DNA of 64,000 nucleotides from Hyphomicrobiales bacterium (GCA_021775425.1 JAJFHX010000013.1:35910-99909); one strand, 5' to 3'. Shown: positions 1-9,694, counted from the stretch's first letter. Numbers and translations: made by a program. Notes: generated from the sequence alone by a model not told the origin.

Positions 1-25
1 TTCATAACTGCCAGATGGTGATCTT

Positions 26-78
26 GTAAACTTAGTTGACAATGACGCGCCCCTTTGTTAGTCGTAAACCTAGTTTAC
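26..78. promoter_or_regulatory. Two tandem palindromic operator-like sites
   Basis: Positions 64-78 read GTAAAC-CTA-GTTTAC, a perfect 6-bp inverted repeat with a 3-bp centre. Positions 26-40 carry a near copy, GTAAAC-TTA-GTTGAC, with one mismatch. The copies are 38 bp apart and sit just before the ribosome binding site of the first gene. This spacing and symmetry suit a dimeric repressor such as a TetR-family protein, whose gene could lie just left of the window. The regulator is not identified. Confidence 0.5.
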
Positions 79-98
79 ATAAAAAGGAAACCGCTACA

Positions 99-461
99 AT
101 GTTGAAAACAGTATTAAACCTCAATGCTGCATCCTGTATTTTTTTTGGTGTTATATTTGTGATGTTTGATCGCGTTGTTTCTGCTTTCATCGGTACAGTC
201 CCCGAAATTGTCATAATGACGCTCGGTGCAATTCTGATCGTCAACGGGTTACTACTTATACTCGTTGCTAGGCAAGAAAATCCCAAACGCAGCCACGTTA
301 TGACATTTGTTATCGGCGATTTCGCCTGGGTGGGCCTGACAATCATCCTATTAATTTTAGGAATCTGGATCACCAATCCTTATGCCATGATACTGGCACT
401 AATCATTGCTGTTTTTGTCGGCTCTTTTGGGGTGCTTCAGTGCAAATACGCCCCAGAATGA
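99..461 (+). CDS. Small four-helix membrane protein, function unknown
   Basis: This 120-residue protein is almost wholly hydrophobic, with about four predicted membrane segments and a short basic loop (RQENPKRSH) between the second and third. The start at 99 is chosen because AAGGA lies 10 bases upstream; an in-frame ATG at 36 would place the first operator-like palindrome inside the gene. I do not recognise the family. Two palindromic sites directly upstream suggest it is a repressor-controlled gene, perhaps a self-contained response gene beside its regulator. It ends 40 bp from the convergent bioB. Confidence 0.75.
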   Translation: MLKTVLNLNAASCIFFGVIFVMFDRVVSAFIGTVPEIVIMTLGAILIVNGLLLILVARQENPKRSHVMTFVIGDFAWVGLTIILLILGIWITNPYAMILALIIAVFVGSFGVLQCKYAPE

Positions 462-501
462 CAAGCGTAATGTTTATAACTGAAAAGCAAAAAAAGAAGG
501 G

Positions 502-1539
502 TTATGTCGCCGTTTTCAAACCGGCCCGCTCTATCAGCGAAACATCACCTTCAGCATCATTATTGCCGGTGGTGAGCAATTTTTCACCATAGAAGATGGA
601 GTTAGCACCGGCCATAAAGCATAGCAATTGCGCCTCATCATTTAAATTCTGTCGCCCTGCTGATAGCCGAACCCGTGCCTTTGGCATTAAAATACGGGCA
701 GTAGCGATCATCCGCACCAGTTCAATCGGGTCAATTCGCTTGCGCTCGCCCATAGGCGTGCCGGCAACCGGCACCAGAGCGTTAATCGGTACAGAACCGG
801 GATGCGGTGTTAATGTTGCCAGAACTTCAAGCATCCGGGCACGGTCACGAATGCTCTCACCCATACCGATAATGCCGCCGGAACAAAGCGATATCCCAGC
901 CTGCTGCACACGAGAAATGGTCTCAAGCCGGTCCTCAAAAGTGCGGGTGGTGATAATCTTGTCGTAAAATTCAGGAGACGTATCAATATTGTGGTTGTAG
1001 GAATTCAGCCCGGCGTCTTTCAACCGTTGCGCCTGTTCCGCGCTTAGCATGCCAAGCGTGACGCAGGCTTCCATCCCCATGTCAGAAACACCTTTGACCA
1101 TCTCAACAACCTGATCAAATTCTTTCCCATCCCGTACATTGCGCCAGGCAGCACCCATGCAGAACCGGGTCGCTCCAGCGTCTTTCGCTGTTTTCGCTTT
1201 ATCCAGAACATCATCAATGGCAAGAAGGCTTTCTTTTTCAAGACCTGTTTCTTTGCTGTAATGAGCGGATTGCGGGCAATATTTACAATCTTCAGGGCAG
1301 GAACCGGTTTTGATGCTGAGCAAGCTCGCAAGTTGTACACTGCCATCTTCATGAAACTGTCGGTGAACCGTCTGCGCCCGGTATAAAAGCTCCATCAAGG
1401 GCATTTCCAGCAGTTCAACAATTTCATCCGTTTGCCAGTCATGACGAATAAGCTCATTGGTGAAGGTCTCGTCATTCATTTCTGAACCTGAAGTGAGAGA
1501 ACCGGCATGATCCTGATTTGTATTAATATAGTCTTCCAT
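502..1539 (-). CDS. bioB: Biotin synthase
   Basis: Radical-SAM enzyme that inserts sulfur into dethiobiotin, the last step of biotin synthesis. The cluster CxxxCxxC is seen as Cys81, Cys85 and Cys88 ([14 protein letters not shown]), followed by the usual BioB barrel sequence ([25 protein letters not shown]). I take the ATG at 1539 (345 residues). The frame stays open to 1623 but would overlap bioF, and an ATG at 1479 is a second candidate because AGG sits upstream of it. The gene is divergent from bioF across about 53 bp, so both promoters share that space. Confidence 0.95.
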   Translation of the reverse strand: MEDYINTNQDHAGSLTSGSEMNDETFTNELIRHDWQTDEIVELLEMPLMELLYRAQTVHRQFHEDGSVQLASLLSIKTGSCPEDCKYCPQSAHYSKETGLEKESLLAIDDVLDKAKTAKDAGATRFCMGAAWRNVRDGKEFDQVVEMVKGVSDMGMEACVTLGMLSAEQAQRLKDAGLNSYNHNIDTSPEFYDKIITTRTFEDRLETISRVQQAGISLCSGGIIGMGESIRDRARMLEVLATLTPHPGSVPINALVPVAGTPMGERKRIDPIELVRMIATARILMPKARVRLSAGRQNLNDEAQLLCFMAGANSIFYGEKLLTTGNNDAEGDVSLIERAGLKTAT

Positions 1540-1592
1540 GATACAGCAATAAGTGTCCTGTAGAAAAAAGTGAAAAGCGATAATGAGCTCTG

Positions 1593-2771
1593 ATGAAACA
1601 GATTGAAAATGTTTATAAGTCATTTTTGCAAGATTGCCATGAGAAAAATCTCAGACGAAAGCTCATAGCCATAGAGCCGGAAAAAGCCGGTAAAATCAAG
1701 GTCGGAGGTCAAACTTATCTTAATTTCGCATCAAATGACTATCTGGGCTTAAAACATCACCCAAAATTGCTGGAACAAAGCCGAAAATATGGTGAAAAAT
1801 ACGGCGCAGGCGCAGGGGCATCTCGCCTGGTAACAGGCAATACCCCCCTGTTTGGGGAAATAGAACAAAAAATAGCGAGTCTAAAAGGCAAACAGGCGGC
1901 TTTAGTACTGGCTTCTGGATATCAGGCCAATGGTACAGTTCTACAAGCCTTATTTGATAAAACCATTCTAAAGTCGTCTCCAACAATTGTGGCTGATAAA
2001 CTCAATCATGCCAGCATGCATTTTGGCTGTGCTGCCGCTGGCATCCGCCAGAAAAGATACCGTCATCTGGATGCTGATCATGCAGAAAACCTGTTATCTG
2101 AGGCACCAGCAGATACTCCCGCTTTTCTCTTAACTGAAACCGTTTTCAGCATGGATGGCGACATCGCCCCGATGAAGCAACTGATCAACATTGCCAGCAA
2201 AAACCAAGCAACATTAATCGCTGATGATGCACACGGCTTTGGCATTCTTGGCAAAGAGGGCAGAGGCCTTGCTGAAGAGGCTGACATCATCATCGGCACA
2301 TTCTCAAAAGCGCTTGGCAGTTTTGGCGCTTATGTCGCCGCCAGTCAGACCGTCATAGACTATCTCATCCAGCGCTGCGGCGGGCTGATATATTCAACCG
2401 GCCTGCCACCAACCACGCTGGGTTCTATTAATGCGGCGATTGATCTGCTTCCAGAGCTTGAAGCAGAACGTAAGCAGGTGCAAAGAAATGCCGCCTTTTT
2501 CAGAAATGAAATGAACAACATCGGCTGGGATACAGGGAAATCTGAAACACAGATTGTGCCTCTCATCATTGGCCCTGCGAAAGAAGCAATGGAATTATCA
2601 GAGTATTTAAAATCTGAGAACATCTGGGTCACCGCCATACGCCCCCCAACCGTGCCTGAAGGCACAGCCCGCCTGCGCTTTACATTCACTGCCAGCCAGA
2701 GTGAGGCAGATATTGAATATCTCGTCAAGCTACTGAAACAATACAAAAAAAAGCGTGGCCCGCAATCATGA
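1593..2771 (+). CDS. bioF: 8-amino-7-oxononanoate synthase
   Basis: PLP-dependent alpha-oxoamine synthase that condenses a pimeloyl thioester with L-alanine to give 8-amino-7-oxononanoate. At 392 residues it has the normal family length. The PLP lysine is Lys239 ([13 protein letters not shown]) and the cofactor-contacting DDAHG is at 211-215. Its stop codon overlaps the next start as ATGA, so it is translationally coupled to the esterase gene. No strong ribosome binding site is seen at its own start. Confidence 0.93.
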   Translation: MKQIENVYKSFLQDCHEKNLRRKLIAIEPEKAGKIKVGGQTYLNFASNDYLGLKHHPKLLEQSRKYGEKYGAGAGASRLVTGNTPLFGEIEQKIASLKGKQAALVLASGYQANGTVLQALFDKTILKSSPTIVADKLNHASMHFGCAAAGIRQKRYRHLDADHAENLLSEAPADTPAFLLTETVFSMDGDIAPMKQLINIASKNQATLIADDAHGFGILGKEGRGLAEEADIIIGTFSKALGSFGAYVAASQTVIDYLIQRCGGLIYSTGLPPTTLGSINAAIDLLPELEAERKQVQRNAAFFRNEMNNIGWDTGKSETQIVPLIIGPAKEAMELSEYLKSENIWVTAIRPPTVPEGTARLRFTFTASQSEADIEYLVKLLKQYKKKRGPQS

Positions 2772-3418
2772 AACCACTGGTCTTTATTCATGGTTGGGGC
2801 ATGAACAGCACCATCTGGCGTGATGTAATAGCTGAACTGAATGATTACACATGCCACACAATTGATCTCGGCTTTATCAAGGGCGGGGAGACTAACTGGC
2901 ATGACCTTGAAAAACCGGCGGTATATATCGGTCATTCTCTCGGCGCCCTCTGGGCCCTAAAGCAACCTGCATTAAAACCAGCAGCCTTCATTTCAGTTTC
3001 AGGCTTTACCAGTTTCACCAGCTTCACACCGCGGGCGGCAATTGAAAAAATGCAGAGAGGTCTGGAGCTGAAACCTGAAACGCAAATGAAAACATTCTGG
3101 AAAAGAGCCGGGTACCAATACCCCGGCGAATCTGATCAGCCTGGAAACATAGAGAAAGAGTTACTCATCCCGTCACTGGATCAGGGTCTAGGCTGGCTAA
3201 AAGACTGGGATGGAAGGGATGAGTTCACAAAACGAAACTACCCGACCTGCATCATCGCCAGCCGGAATGATCGTATTGTGCCTGAGCAGGCAACAAACGA
3301 ACAATGGCCGGAACAGCATATCTTCTGGCATGAAACAGCATCTCACTCACTCCCCCAGCAAGAACCAGCATGGCTTGCAAACCAGATAAAATCATTCCTG
3401 ATGTCTACCACAAGCTAA
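2768..3418 (+). CDS. Alpha/beta hydrolase, probable pimeloyl-ACP methyl ester esterase (BioH/BioG-like)
   Basis: A 216-residue alpha/beta hydrolase with an HGWG oxyanion motif at 8-11, nucleophile Ser57 in GHSLG, Asp168 in NDRIVP and His193 in ASHSLP, a complete triad. Its coupling to bioF (4-bp overlap) and its length point to the step that removes the methyl ester from pimeloyl-ACP methyl ester before BioF acts. BioH, BioG and similar esterases replace each other freely between bacteria, so the exact name is left open. Its last 4 bases overlap the convergent bioA. Confidence 0.8.
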   Translation: MKPLVFIHGWGMNSTIWRDVIAELNDYTCHTIDLGFIKGGETNWHDLEKPAVYIGHSLGALWALKQPALKPAAFISVSGFTSFTSFTPRAAIEKMQRGLELKPETQMKTFWKRAGYQYPGESDQPGNIEKELLIPSLDQGLGWLKDWDGRDEFTKRNYPTCIIASRNDRIVPEQATNEQWPEQHIFWHETASHSLPQQEPAWLANQIKSFLMSTTS

Positions 3419-4770
3419 TTACAAATCACATCAAGCCCTTTGATAAGGCCTTCATAAGCGGTGTCCAATTGCGCGTCAGTGATACAATAAGGCGGCATCA
3501 GATAAACAACCGGGCCAAGTGGTCGAATATTTAAACCATGGGAGATATAATAATCTCGCAACTTCAAACTGGCTTCAGATTTATAGTCACCCGTTTCCCC
3601 GGCCAGATCAAATGCCAGTAAAGAGCCGCAAACCCGCACTCGCTCAGCTTTTTCATGTGAACCTAACCGCTCAGCAAATTGACGGTGCTTATGTTCAATC
3701 TCTTGCAGGCGGGAAAGTGTTGCCTCTTCTTCGAACAACGAGAGTGAGCGGTTCGCAATGGCGCAGGCCAGTGGATTGCCGGTAAACGAGTGGCCATGTG
3801 CCAATGCTTTTGAAAAATCTTCACCAAGAAAGTTGTCATAAATATGAGTTGCAATAACGGTGACTGAAAGCGGCAATGTCCCTGCAGTCAGCCCCTTGGA
3901 AAGACAGATGATGTCAGGACGAATTTCAGTATGATGATGAGCGAATAATTTTCCGGTCCGCCCAAAGCCGGCAGCAATTTCATCAAAAATAATCAGAATA
4001 CCGGCTTGCCGTGCCGTGGTGACGACCTTTTCAATAAATGAAGGGCGGCAAAACCGCATACCTCCAGCCCCCTGAAATAAGGGCTCGATAATCAGCCCTG
4101 CAATTTCATCACCTCTTTCAGCGATCAGCTTAGAAAGCGCATCAATCGACTCTTGCTCTCTTACCTCAACTTCATCGTCACCAATCCATGTCGGAGCATA
4201 GGGCGCAAGATGCACCTCAGTTAACAACCCATCGAACGAAGAGAAAAAACCGGAGCCCTTGCCAACCGCCATCGCGCCAAATGTATCGCCGTGATACCCG
4301 CCATCAAAGGCAATAAACCCGCGCCGCTTCCCCTCACCTTTATTTTGCCAGTACTGATATGCAACCTTCAGCGCCACCTCAACTGAGGTTGAACCATTGT
4401 CAGAAAAAAACACCCGTGAAAGCTCACCGCCAAGTGAAGTTGTCAGCGCCTCTGCCAGTTGAACAGCAGGTTCATGCGTAAACCCTGAAAACATCACATG
4501 AGACATCTTTTCAGCCTGCTCGCGCATTGCCTGATTAATTGCCGGGTGGCAATGCCCATGCGTCACCGTCCACCATGATGAGATCAAATCGAGAATTTCA
4601 TTGCCTTGGGTATCATAGAGAACAGCCCCTTTCGCGTGCGTTAAGGCAATCGGGTCGCTTTCTGTCTGATGCTGCGTAAAAGGATGCCAGATATGGCGCT
4701 TGTCACGTTGCGCTAAATCGTCACTTTGAGTTAAAGTCTCTCGTTGTGCTAAGTCAATCGGATCAGTCAT
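3415..4770 (-). CDS. bioA: Adenosylmethionine-8-amino-7-oxononanoate aminotransferase
   Basis: Class III PLP aminotransferase that uses S-adenosylmethionine as amino donor to form 7,8-diaminononanoate. BioA hallmarks are the N-terminal IWHPFTQH, DLISSWWTVTHGHCHP near 61-76, the cofactor Asp263 in FDEIAAGFGRTG and PLP Lys292 in CLSKGLTAG. It is 451 residues, slightly longer than usual because of a polar N-terminal stretch before residue 22. The start overlaps the end of bioD by 8 bp, so the two form one transcript on the minus strand. Confidence 0.95.
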   Translation of the reverse strand: MTDPIDLAQRETLTQSDDLAQRDKRHIWHPFTQHQTESDPIALTHAKGAVLYDTQGNEILDLISSWWTVTHGHCHPAINQAMREQAEKMSHVMFSGFTHEPAVQLAEALTTSLGGELSRVFFSDNGSTSVEVALKVAYQYWQNKGEGKRRGFIAFDGGYHGDTFGAMAVGKGSGFFSSFDGLLTEVHLAPYAPTWIGDDEVEVREQESIDALSKLIAERGDEIAGLIIEPLFQGAGGMRFCRPSFIEKVVTTARQAGILIIFDEIAAGFGRTGKLFAHHHTEIRPDIICLSKGLTAGTLPLSVTVIATHIYDNFLGEDFSKALAHGHSFTGNPLACAIANRSLSLFEEEATLSRLQEIEHKHRQFAERLGSHEKAERVRVCGSLLAFDLAGETGDYKSEASLKLRDYYISHGLNIRPLGPVVYLMPPYCITDAQLDTAYEGLIKGLDVICN

Positions 4771-5413
4771 GTAAACTATTTTCCATTTCGCCGGATGCCC
4801 ATTGATGAACCGGCATTGTCGGTGCGATCGCAGAAAGGGCCTTCGAGGAAAGTTCAGTTAGTTGCGGTATTTCCCCAAGCACTGCAACACCGCCAAAATG
4901 ACAGATCGCCGCTTTATTCGCCTCGTTTGGTTCTCCATTCAGTACCACACCGGCAATTTCAATGTTCCGCATCCTGAGGGTCTCTATAGTCATAAGACTG
5001 TGATTAATCGTGCCAAGGCTGGTGCGGCAAACCACAATCACCGGCAAGTTAAGATGAGCCATCATATCAATCATCAGCTCATCATCATTCAATGGCACCA
5101 GCACGCCGCCAGCCCCTTCAACAACTAACGGTCTTTCTGTTTGGGGCAGAGAAAAATCAGAAACCTTAATCTGCACACCATCTATTCGAGCAGCAAGATG
5201 CGGAGACAGCGGCTCATTCAGCTCATACCGGCAGGGATAAATCCGCGTTTCTTCAACCCCGGCAACGCGCTGAACAAACTGGCTGTCAGTTTCCCCCATC
5301 AGCCCGGATTGAACAGGCTTCCAATAAGCGCCGTCAAGCCATTGAACGGCCCATGCGCACACAACACTTTTTCCAAGGTCGGTGTCAGTTCCGGTAATAA
5401 AAAAACCTCGCAA
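4763..5413 (-). CDS. bioD: Dethiobiotin synthetase, TTG start
   Basis: ATP-dependent carboxylase that closes the ureido ring of dethiobiotin. The P-loop GTDTDLGKS is at residues 8-16 and PVQSG follows, as in known BioD proteins. I place the start at the TTG at 5411-5413 because AGGAGC lies 6 bases upstream and the protein then begins directly with the first beta strand (216 residues, the normal size). An in-frame ATG at 5497 would add 28 residues that do not resemble the family. It is followed by bioA with an 8-bp overlap. Confidence 0.9.
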   Translation of the reverse strand: MRGFFITGTDTDLGKSVVCAWAVQWLDGAYWKPVQSGLMGETDSQFVQRVAGVEETRIYPCRYELNEPLSPHLAARIDGVQIKVSDFSLPQTERPLVVEGAGGVLVPLNDDELMIDMMAHLNLPVIVVCRTSLGTINHSLMTIETLRMRNIEIAGVVLNGEPNEANKAAICHFGGVAVLGEIPQLTELSSKALSAIAPTMPVHQWASGEMENSLHD

Positions 5414-5633
5414 ACTTTTGCTCCTGCTCAATCTAAAGCCATTCGTCTGAATGTTGAAACACAGTGACTGAACTCTGTAAAGAGCGAGACCCGTCAATCA
5501 GTCGAATAACAAACAGTCTTCCTAAAAATTAGCCGCGTATCAAATGAGAAAGTAATTTTTTCTTAAATGATGAACCAAAATAAAACTCAGCCGACAAATA
5601 AATATAAGCAACTTTATATTTGAGGAGATTATA

Positions 5634-5993
5634 ATGAGAACCTATCTGAAAACGTCTGCAACAACGGGCCGCAAACTAAGCATGGCGATGTCGGCCGTTG
5701 CCATTCTGTCAATCGTCAGCCTTTCATCTGTAGTCCAGTCAACAGACGCAAAAGCCTATGCCTGCAAATCATACCCAACTCAGGCAGTTGGCGTTCGAAA
5801 ATTGAAATTTAAAGCAAAAACAGTTTCAAGGCTGGGCTGGCGAAACAACGTGAAATCCCAATTCGGCATGCCATGGTCAGTCTGGAACATCGCCAAAGCT
5901 AAGCAAATACACTGTGTGAAGATTAGTGCGGGCGGTACCATGAAATGGCGATGTCTGACCTCCGCCAAACCATGTCTTTATGTCGTTCAATAA
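5634..5993 (+). CDS. Small secreted cysteine-containing protein
   Basis: A 119-residue protein with an N-terminal signal sequence: basic start, hydrophobic core around 17-34 and a likely cleavage near TDAKAYA. The mature part is basic with four cysteines and the tryptophan-rich stretch FGMPWSVWNIAKAK, which suggests two disulfides in a small periplasmic or exported fold. The ribosome binding site GAGGAG sits just upstream of the ATG and a strong terminator follows, so this is a single-gene unit. I do not recognise a named family. Confidence 0.75.
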   Translation: MRTYLKTSATTGRKLSMAMSAVAILSIVSLSSVVQSTDAKAYACKSYPTQAVGVRKLKFKAKTVSRLGWRNNVKSQFGMPWSVWNIAKAKQIHCVKISAGGTMKWRCLTSAKPCLYVVQ

Positions 5994-6327
5994 TGTGCTG
6001 AGGAAAATTAACTGATGAAAGCCCTGCAAATCCGTTCAGCAATTTGCAGGGCTTAATTTTGACCAGAAGAGAAACGAGGTATCCATTTTATAAATAAAAT
6101 TTCAGAGTTGCAGACCAGAGTTGTCTAATAAAAATGGCTGCTTTTTTCGTGGTCTCATTCGAAACTAAAATCATATGACGTCAAAAGAAAACCATTTATA
6201 GAATACACAATAGAAAATGAAGAAACGCATCAATCTGCAATTGGGAGAATCGAGCGCTTAATGTATAATGGTGATTCGTAATGCGAGTACCTTTATCAAC
6301 AATAACTCAAACCGTGTGGGGAGTTTG
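5994..6327 (+). other. Intergenic stretch with a terminator
   Basis: Apart from the terminator at 6019-6060, this 334-bp stretch is AT-rich with no convincing coding frame. It should hold the promoter of the helix-turn-helix gene that follows; no clear -35/-10 pair is visible. Confidence 0.4.
6019..6060 (+). terminator. Rho-independent terminator
   Basis: A perfect 13-bp stem (6019-6031 with 6042-6054, core GCCCTGCAAAT) closes a 10-base loop and is followed by AATTTT. It ends the transcript of the small secreted protein. Confidence 0.85.
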
Positions 6328-6792
6328 ATGCGGCAAAGACTTGCACCAGAATCCAATCGTATCGCTGACAAACTATGGGCAGCGATGCGTGAAAATGAAA
6401 AGTGGTGGTCAGTGAACGATATTTCAACAGAGACCGGGGCCAGTGGAAGATATACAAGGCGTTATGTAAGGGCACTTAAAGAGGCAGGCTATGTCGAAGC
6501 CTCTGATGAGGCAAAACGCTTTCAGTCGACCTATTACAAACTGATTAAAGACACAGGAGAAACAGCGCCGATTTTACGGGGCCGGGATGGCAGCCTTGCC
6601 GTTTATGATCCAAACCTTTCAGACATGACAGGCAATGAACTGGAAAATATTCGTGGTCAGCTCAATATGACGTTGCGCGAATTTGCAGACATCATCGGTG
6701 TTCGCGATCCAAGAACCGTTCGTCGTTATGAAACGATGGATCATGTGCCGCCTCAGGTCGCGACCACGGCCAGAAAAGCCAATCAGCGCTGA
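6328..6792 (+). CDS. Helix-turn-helix protein with winged-helix and XRE-like parts
   Basis: A 154-residue protein with two DNA-binding-like parts. Residues 10-60 resemble a winged helix that reads out replication or transposition sites (WAAMRENEKWWSVNDISTETGASGRYTRRYVRALKEAGY written in pieces: WSVNDISTETG, then RYVRALKEAGYVE). Residues 104-140 (LNMTLREFADIIGVRDPRTVRRYE) form an XRE-like helix-turn-helix. The start at 6328 has GGGGAG four bases upstream; an in-frame ATG at 6268 lacks one. The mix of domains resembles small phage-derived regulators of alphaproteobacteria. Target and role are unknown. Confidence 0.7.
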   Translation: MRQRLAPESNRIADKLWAAMRENEKWWSVNDISTETGASGRYTRRYVRALKEAGYVEASDEAKRFQSTYYKLIKDTGETAPILRGRDGSLAVYDPNLSDMTGNELENIRGQLNMTLREFADIIGVRDPRTVRRYETMDHVPPQVATTARKANQR

Positions 6793-7229
6793 TTGAATAA
6801 GCAAACCGTAAATGCTGGTTTGCAATAGCTTAATCTACAAAAGGCCTTTTTTGCCAGTCCTGGCAGAAAAGCGCCTTTTTGTGCATAAGCGCTACAAAAA
6901 AACACCGCAGAAAAGTGCCATAGTAAAGCACCCAGTAATTTACCGAAGAAAGTACACCTTCCAAATATCAATTCTACAGGTGAGCCATCAAAAGTTCTTC
7001 ATTGACAGTCAGCATTGTCAGTTATCAACAATCTGCGCCAGGAACGGCTGAATAATTTCAATACAAATCAAATCAACGGCGCAACAATCTCTAAAATGAG
7101 AGTGCCAATATAGTCTTGCAGGTCCCTTTGCCACGCGCTATGACTGTGCATCAAATAAAGCACATCAATTGAGATGAGGGTGCGGTGCGAAATTTTGCCC
7201 GCAAATCAAATAATTTAAAGGTCAGAACT
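6793..7229 (+). other. Non-coding stretch before gatC
   Basis: This 437-bp stretch holds the two hairpins downstream of the HTH gene and then about 340 bp without a supported gene. It should contain the gatCA promoter, but no pair of elements close to consensus stands out. No tRNA-like fold was recognised. Confidence 0.4.
6839..6886 (+). terminator. Rho-independent terminator of the HTH gene
   Basis: A long hairpin pairs AAAAGGC and TTTTTTGCCA (6839-6857) with TGGCAGAAAAG and GCCTTTT (6860-6880), with a single C/C mismatch and a very short loop, then a T run. A second smaller hairpin, GCAAACC/GGTTTGC, lies just upstream at 6801-6823. Confidence 0.75.
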
Positions 7230-7517
7230 ATGCAAATTAATGAGGCCACGGTGCGAAAAATCGCTCATCTGGCACGTATTAAGGTCACCGATGAAGAGGC
7301 AAAGTCACTTGAAAATGAGCTGAGCTCAATTCTTGAATGGGTCGAACAGCTAAACGAAGTTGACACAAACGACGTTGAACCGATGACAAGCGCTGTTGAA
7401 ACCTCAATGATGATGCGCGAAGACGTTGTAACGGATGGTGGTTATGCTGGCCGGGTAACAAAAAATGCCCCTCTTAGCGAAGATAACTTTTTCGTAGTGC
7501 CGAAGGTTGTGGAGTAA
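7230..7517 (+). CDS. gatC: Asp/Glu-tRNA(Asn/Gln) amidotransferase subunit C
   Basis: Small stabilising subunit of GatCAB, which converts misacylated Glu-tRNA(Gln) or Asp-tRNA(Asn) to the correct amide. The 95-residue protein shows the family pattern: the [10 protein letters not shown] helix, the central [13 protein letters not shown] and the C-terminal segment DVEPM...REDVV. The start at 7230 is preferred over an upstream one at 7185 because AAAGG lies just before it and the family begins here. gatA starts 4 bp after its stop. Confidence 0.95.
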   Translation: MQINEATVRKIAHLARIKVTDEEAKSLENELSSILEWVEQLNEVDTNDVEPMTSAVETSMMMREDVVTDGGYAGRVTKNAPLSEDNFFVVPKVVE

Positions 7518-7521
7518 GCAG

Positions 7522-9000
7522 ATGAAAGATTTATTAGAACTCTCAATCGCCGATGCGCGCGAAGGTTTAAGCCAGGGTGACTTTTCAGCCAAAGAATATA
7601 CGCAGAGCCATATCGAGGAAATCGAAGCGGCGAATGATGCTTTAAACGCTTTCATTCTGAAAACACCGGAAAAAGCCCTTGAAATGGCTGAGAAATCTGA
7701 CGAACGCATCGCCAAAGGTGAAGCCGGCATTCTTGAAGGCATTCCGCTTGGCATTAAAGACCTCTTTTGCACCGAAGGTGTTGGCACAACCGCAGGCTCT
7801 CACATTCTGGATGGTTTCAAACCAACTTATTCCTCAACTGTGAACACCAATCTCTGGAACGCCGGTGCCGTCATGCTAGGCAAGCTCAATCTAGATGAAT
7901 TTGCAATGGGCTCCTCAAATGAAACCAGCTATTTCGGCCCTTGCGTAAACCCATGGCGCCGCAAGGATGATCAGGTAAAGCTGGTGCCGGGTGGTTCATC
8001 AGGTGGTTCAGCTTCCGCTGTTGCAGCGCACCTTTGTGCTGGCGCGACAGCAACAGATACCGGCGGCTCCATCCGCCAGCCAGCAGCCTTTACAGGAACA
8101 GTCGGCCTCAAACCAACTTATGGCCGGGTTTCCCGCTGGGGCATTGTTGCCTTTGCTTCCAGCCTTGATCAGGCTGGGCCCATCACCAGAACGGTTGATG
8201 ATGCCGCCATCATGCTTCAGGCAATGGCCAGCTATGATGAGAAAGATACCACCTCAGTTAATCTGCCGGTCCCTGATTACCAGGAGCAAATGGCTGGTAA
8301 AATCAAAGGCTTAACCATCGGAATTCCAAAGGAATACCGGCTTGATGGTATGAGCGATGAAATTGAAGCCCTCTGGCAACAGGGGATTGACTGGTATAAG
8401 GAAGCGGGCGCAAAAATTGTTGAAGTCAGTCTGCCGCATACGAAATATGCTTTACCGGCTTATTATATTGTTGCTCCAGCCGAAGCGTCTTCAAATCTGG
8501 CCCGTTATGATGGTGTGAAATATGGCCTTCGGGTTGAAGGGGATGACATCATCTCCATGTATGAAAACACCAGAGCCGAAGGCTTTGGCGCTGAAGTCAA
8601 GCGCCGCATCCTGATGGGGACCTATGTGCTTTCAGCCGGTTATTATGATGCCTATTATCTGAAAGCTCAAAAGGTGAGAACCCGCATCAAACAGGATTTT
8701 GATGAAGCCTTTGAAAAAGTGGACATGTTGCTAACACCAACCACACCAAGCCCGGCCTTCGCTGAAGGTGAAAAATCCGGTGACCCGTTAGAAATGTACC
8801 TAAATGACATTTTCACAGTCACTGTGAACATGGCTGGTCTGCCAGGTATTTCGGTGCCGGCAGGCATGTCACAATCAGGTTTGCCGCTTGGCCTTCAACT
8901 GATTGGCAAACCATTTGATGAAGGCAATCTGCTAAAAGCCGCCAGAGTGATAGAACAATCAGCAGGTGAATTGCCAGAACCTGAGCGCTGGTGGTCATAA
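7522..9000 (+). CDS. gatA: Asp/Glu-tRNA(Asn/Gln) amidotransferase subunit A
   Basis: Glutaminase subunit of GatCAB; it releases ammonia from glutamine for the transamidation in GatB. The amidase-signature triad is Lys79, cis-Ser159 and Ser183 ([24 protein letters not shown]), with the characteristic 24-residue serine spacing. 492 residues is the normal length. Start at 7522 with GGAG upstream, inside the end of gatC. The presence of this complex implies that the organism lacks GlnRS or AsnRS, or both. Confidence 0.97.
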   Translation: MKDLLELSIADAREGLSQGDFSAKEYTQSHIEEIEAANDALNAFILKTPEKALEMAEKSDERIAKGEAGILEGIPLGIKDLFCTEGVGTTAGSHILDGFKPTYSSTVNTNLWNAGAVMLGKLNLDEFAMGSSNETSYFGPCVNPWRRKDDQVKLVPGGSSGGSASAVAAHLCAGATATDTGGSIRQPAAFTGTVGLKPTYGRVSRWGIVAFASSLDQAGPITRTVDDAAIMLQAMASYDEKDTTSVNLPVPDYQEQMAGKIKGLTIGIPKEYRLDGMSDEIEALWQQGIDWYKEAGAKIVEVSLPHTKYALPAYYIVAPAEASSNLARYDGVKYGLRVEGDDIISMYENTRAEGFGAEVKRRILMGTYVLSAGYYDAYYLKAQKVRTRIKQDFDEAFEKVDMLLTPTTPSPAFAEGEKSGDPLEMYLNDIFTVTVNMAGLPGISVPAGMSQSGLPLGLQLIGKPFDEGNLLKAARVIEQSAGELPEPERWWS

Positions 9001-9311
9001 AAGTGGCAGAGATCTATTCAGCCATTGGTTTAGGGCCTCTGCTTTCGATCATCGGTCTTGTGATGGATGGGCTGGGCGTAATCATATCTCTGCGCCCCTA
9101 TGCCTTCCAGACCAGAACTGAAATTGCCTATGAAACTGAAGCCATCCTGACAGCAGAATGGGACCATAACAGAACAGAGCAACAATGGTTAAGTACTGAG
9201 GTCGGCAAAACCAGATTGATGCAACGAAGATCAGCTAGGTTAGGGTTGTTTTTTCTGGCGGGTGGTTTTTTCCTGCAGGCGATCGGAAATTATATTTGGG
9301 CCTCTTCATAA
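8991..9311 (+). CDS. Small two-helix membrane protein
   Basis: A 106-residue protein with one hydrophobic segment at 12-33 and one near 84-104, separated by a polar stretch of about 50 residues. It starts at a GTG inside the end of gatA (a second GTG at 9003 is possible), which suggests translational coupling to gatA. I do not recognise a family. The overlap and the lack of an own promoter argue for expression with gatCA. Confidence 0.6.
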   Translation: MVIKVAEIYSAIGLGPLLSIIGLVMDGLGVIISLRPYAFQTRTEIAYETEAILTAEWDHNRTEQQWLSTEVGKTRLMQRRSARLGLFFLAGGFFLQAIGNYIWASS

Positions 9312-9376
9312 GCTGGCTGGAAAAACGGAATAAACTGAATTGGTAAACCATCGAGAGAGTAAGTGAGAGAGTAAAG

Positions 9377-9694
9377 ATGACAGAACAAATTAAATCCCCT
9401 CAAACCTGCACCTCAATGGATGAAGTCCGCAAGGAAATCGACCGTCTTGATGAACAACTGGTGACCCTGATAGGTGAACGCTTCTCATATGTTGACCGTG
9501 CCTGGCAATTAAAAGACAATCCGGCCGATGCAACAGTACCCTGGCGCATTCAGCAAGTGATAGAAAAAGTTCGCCAAAAAGCAGAACAGAAAAACGTGCC
9601 ACCAGAGTTGGTCGAAGCTTTATGGCGACAGATGATTGGCTGGTTTATTCAATATGAAGAAGAAAAGCTTGATGAAAAACAAAATTCAGATTAG
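9377..9694 (+). CDS. Chorismate mutase type II domain protein
   Basis: A 105-residue AroQ-fold protein. It has the family's first helix (MDEVRKEIDRLDEQLVTLIGERF), the conserved lysine region after it and the C-terminal helix EALWRQMIGWFIQYEEEK. Such stand-alone proteins either convert chorismate to prephenate or act as PchB-like isochorismate lyases; the sequence alone does not decide. The ribosome binding site is a weak AGAGAG-type run. It probably follows gatA and the membrane protein in one transcript. Confidence 0.85.
   Translation: MTEQIKSPQTCTSMDEVRKEIDRLDEQLVTLIGERFSYVDRAWQLKDNPADATVPWRIQQVIEKVRQKAEQKNVPPELVEALWRQMIGWFIQYEEEKLDEKQNSD

Noticed and set aside
1540..1592. BioR operator between bioB and bioF
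   Set aside because: I looked for the TTATNNATAA-type palindrome here and upstream of bioD (5414-5633) and saw none by eye.
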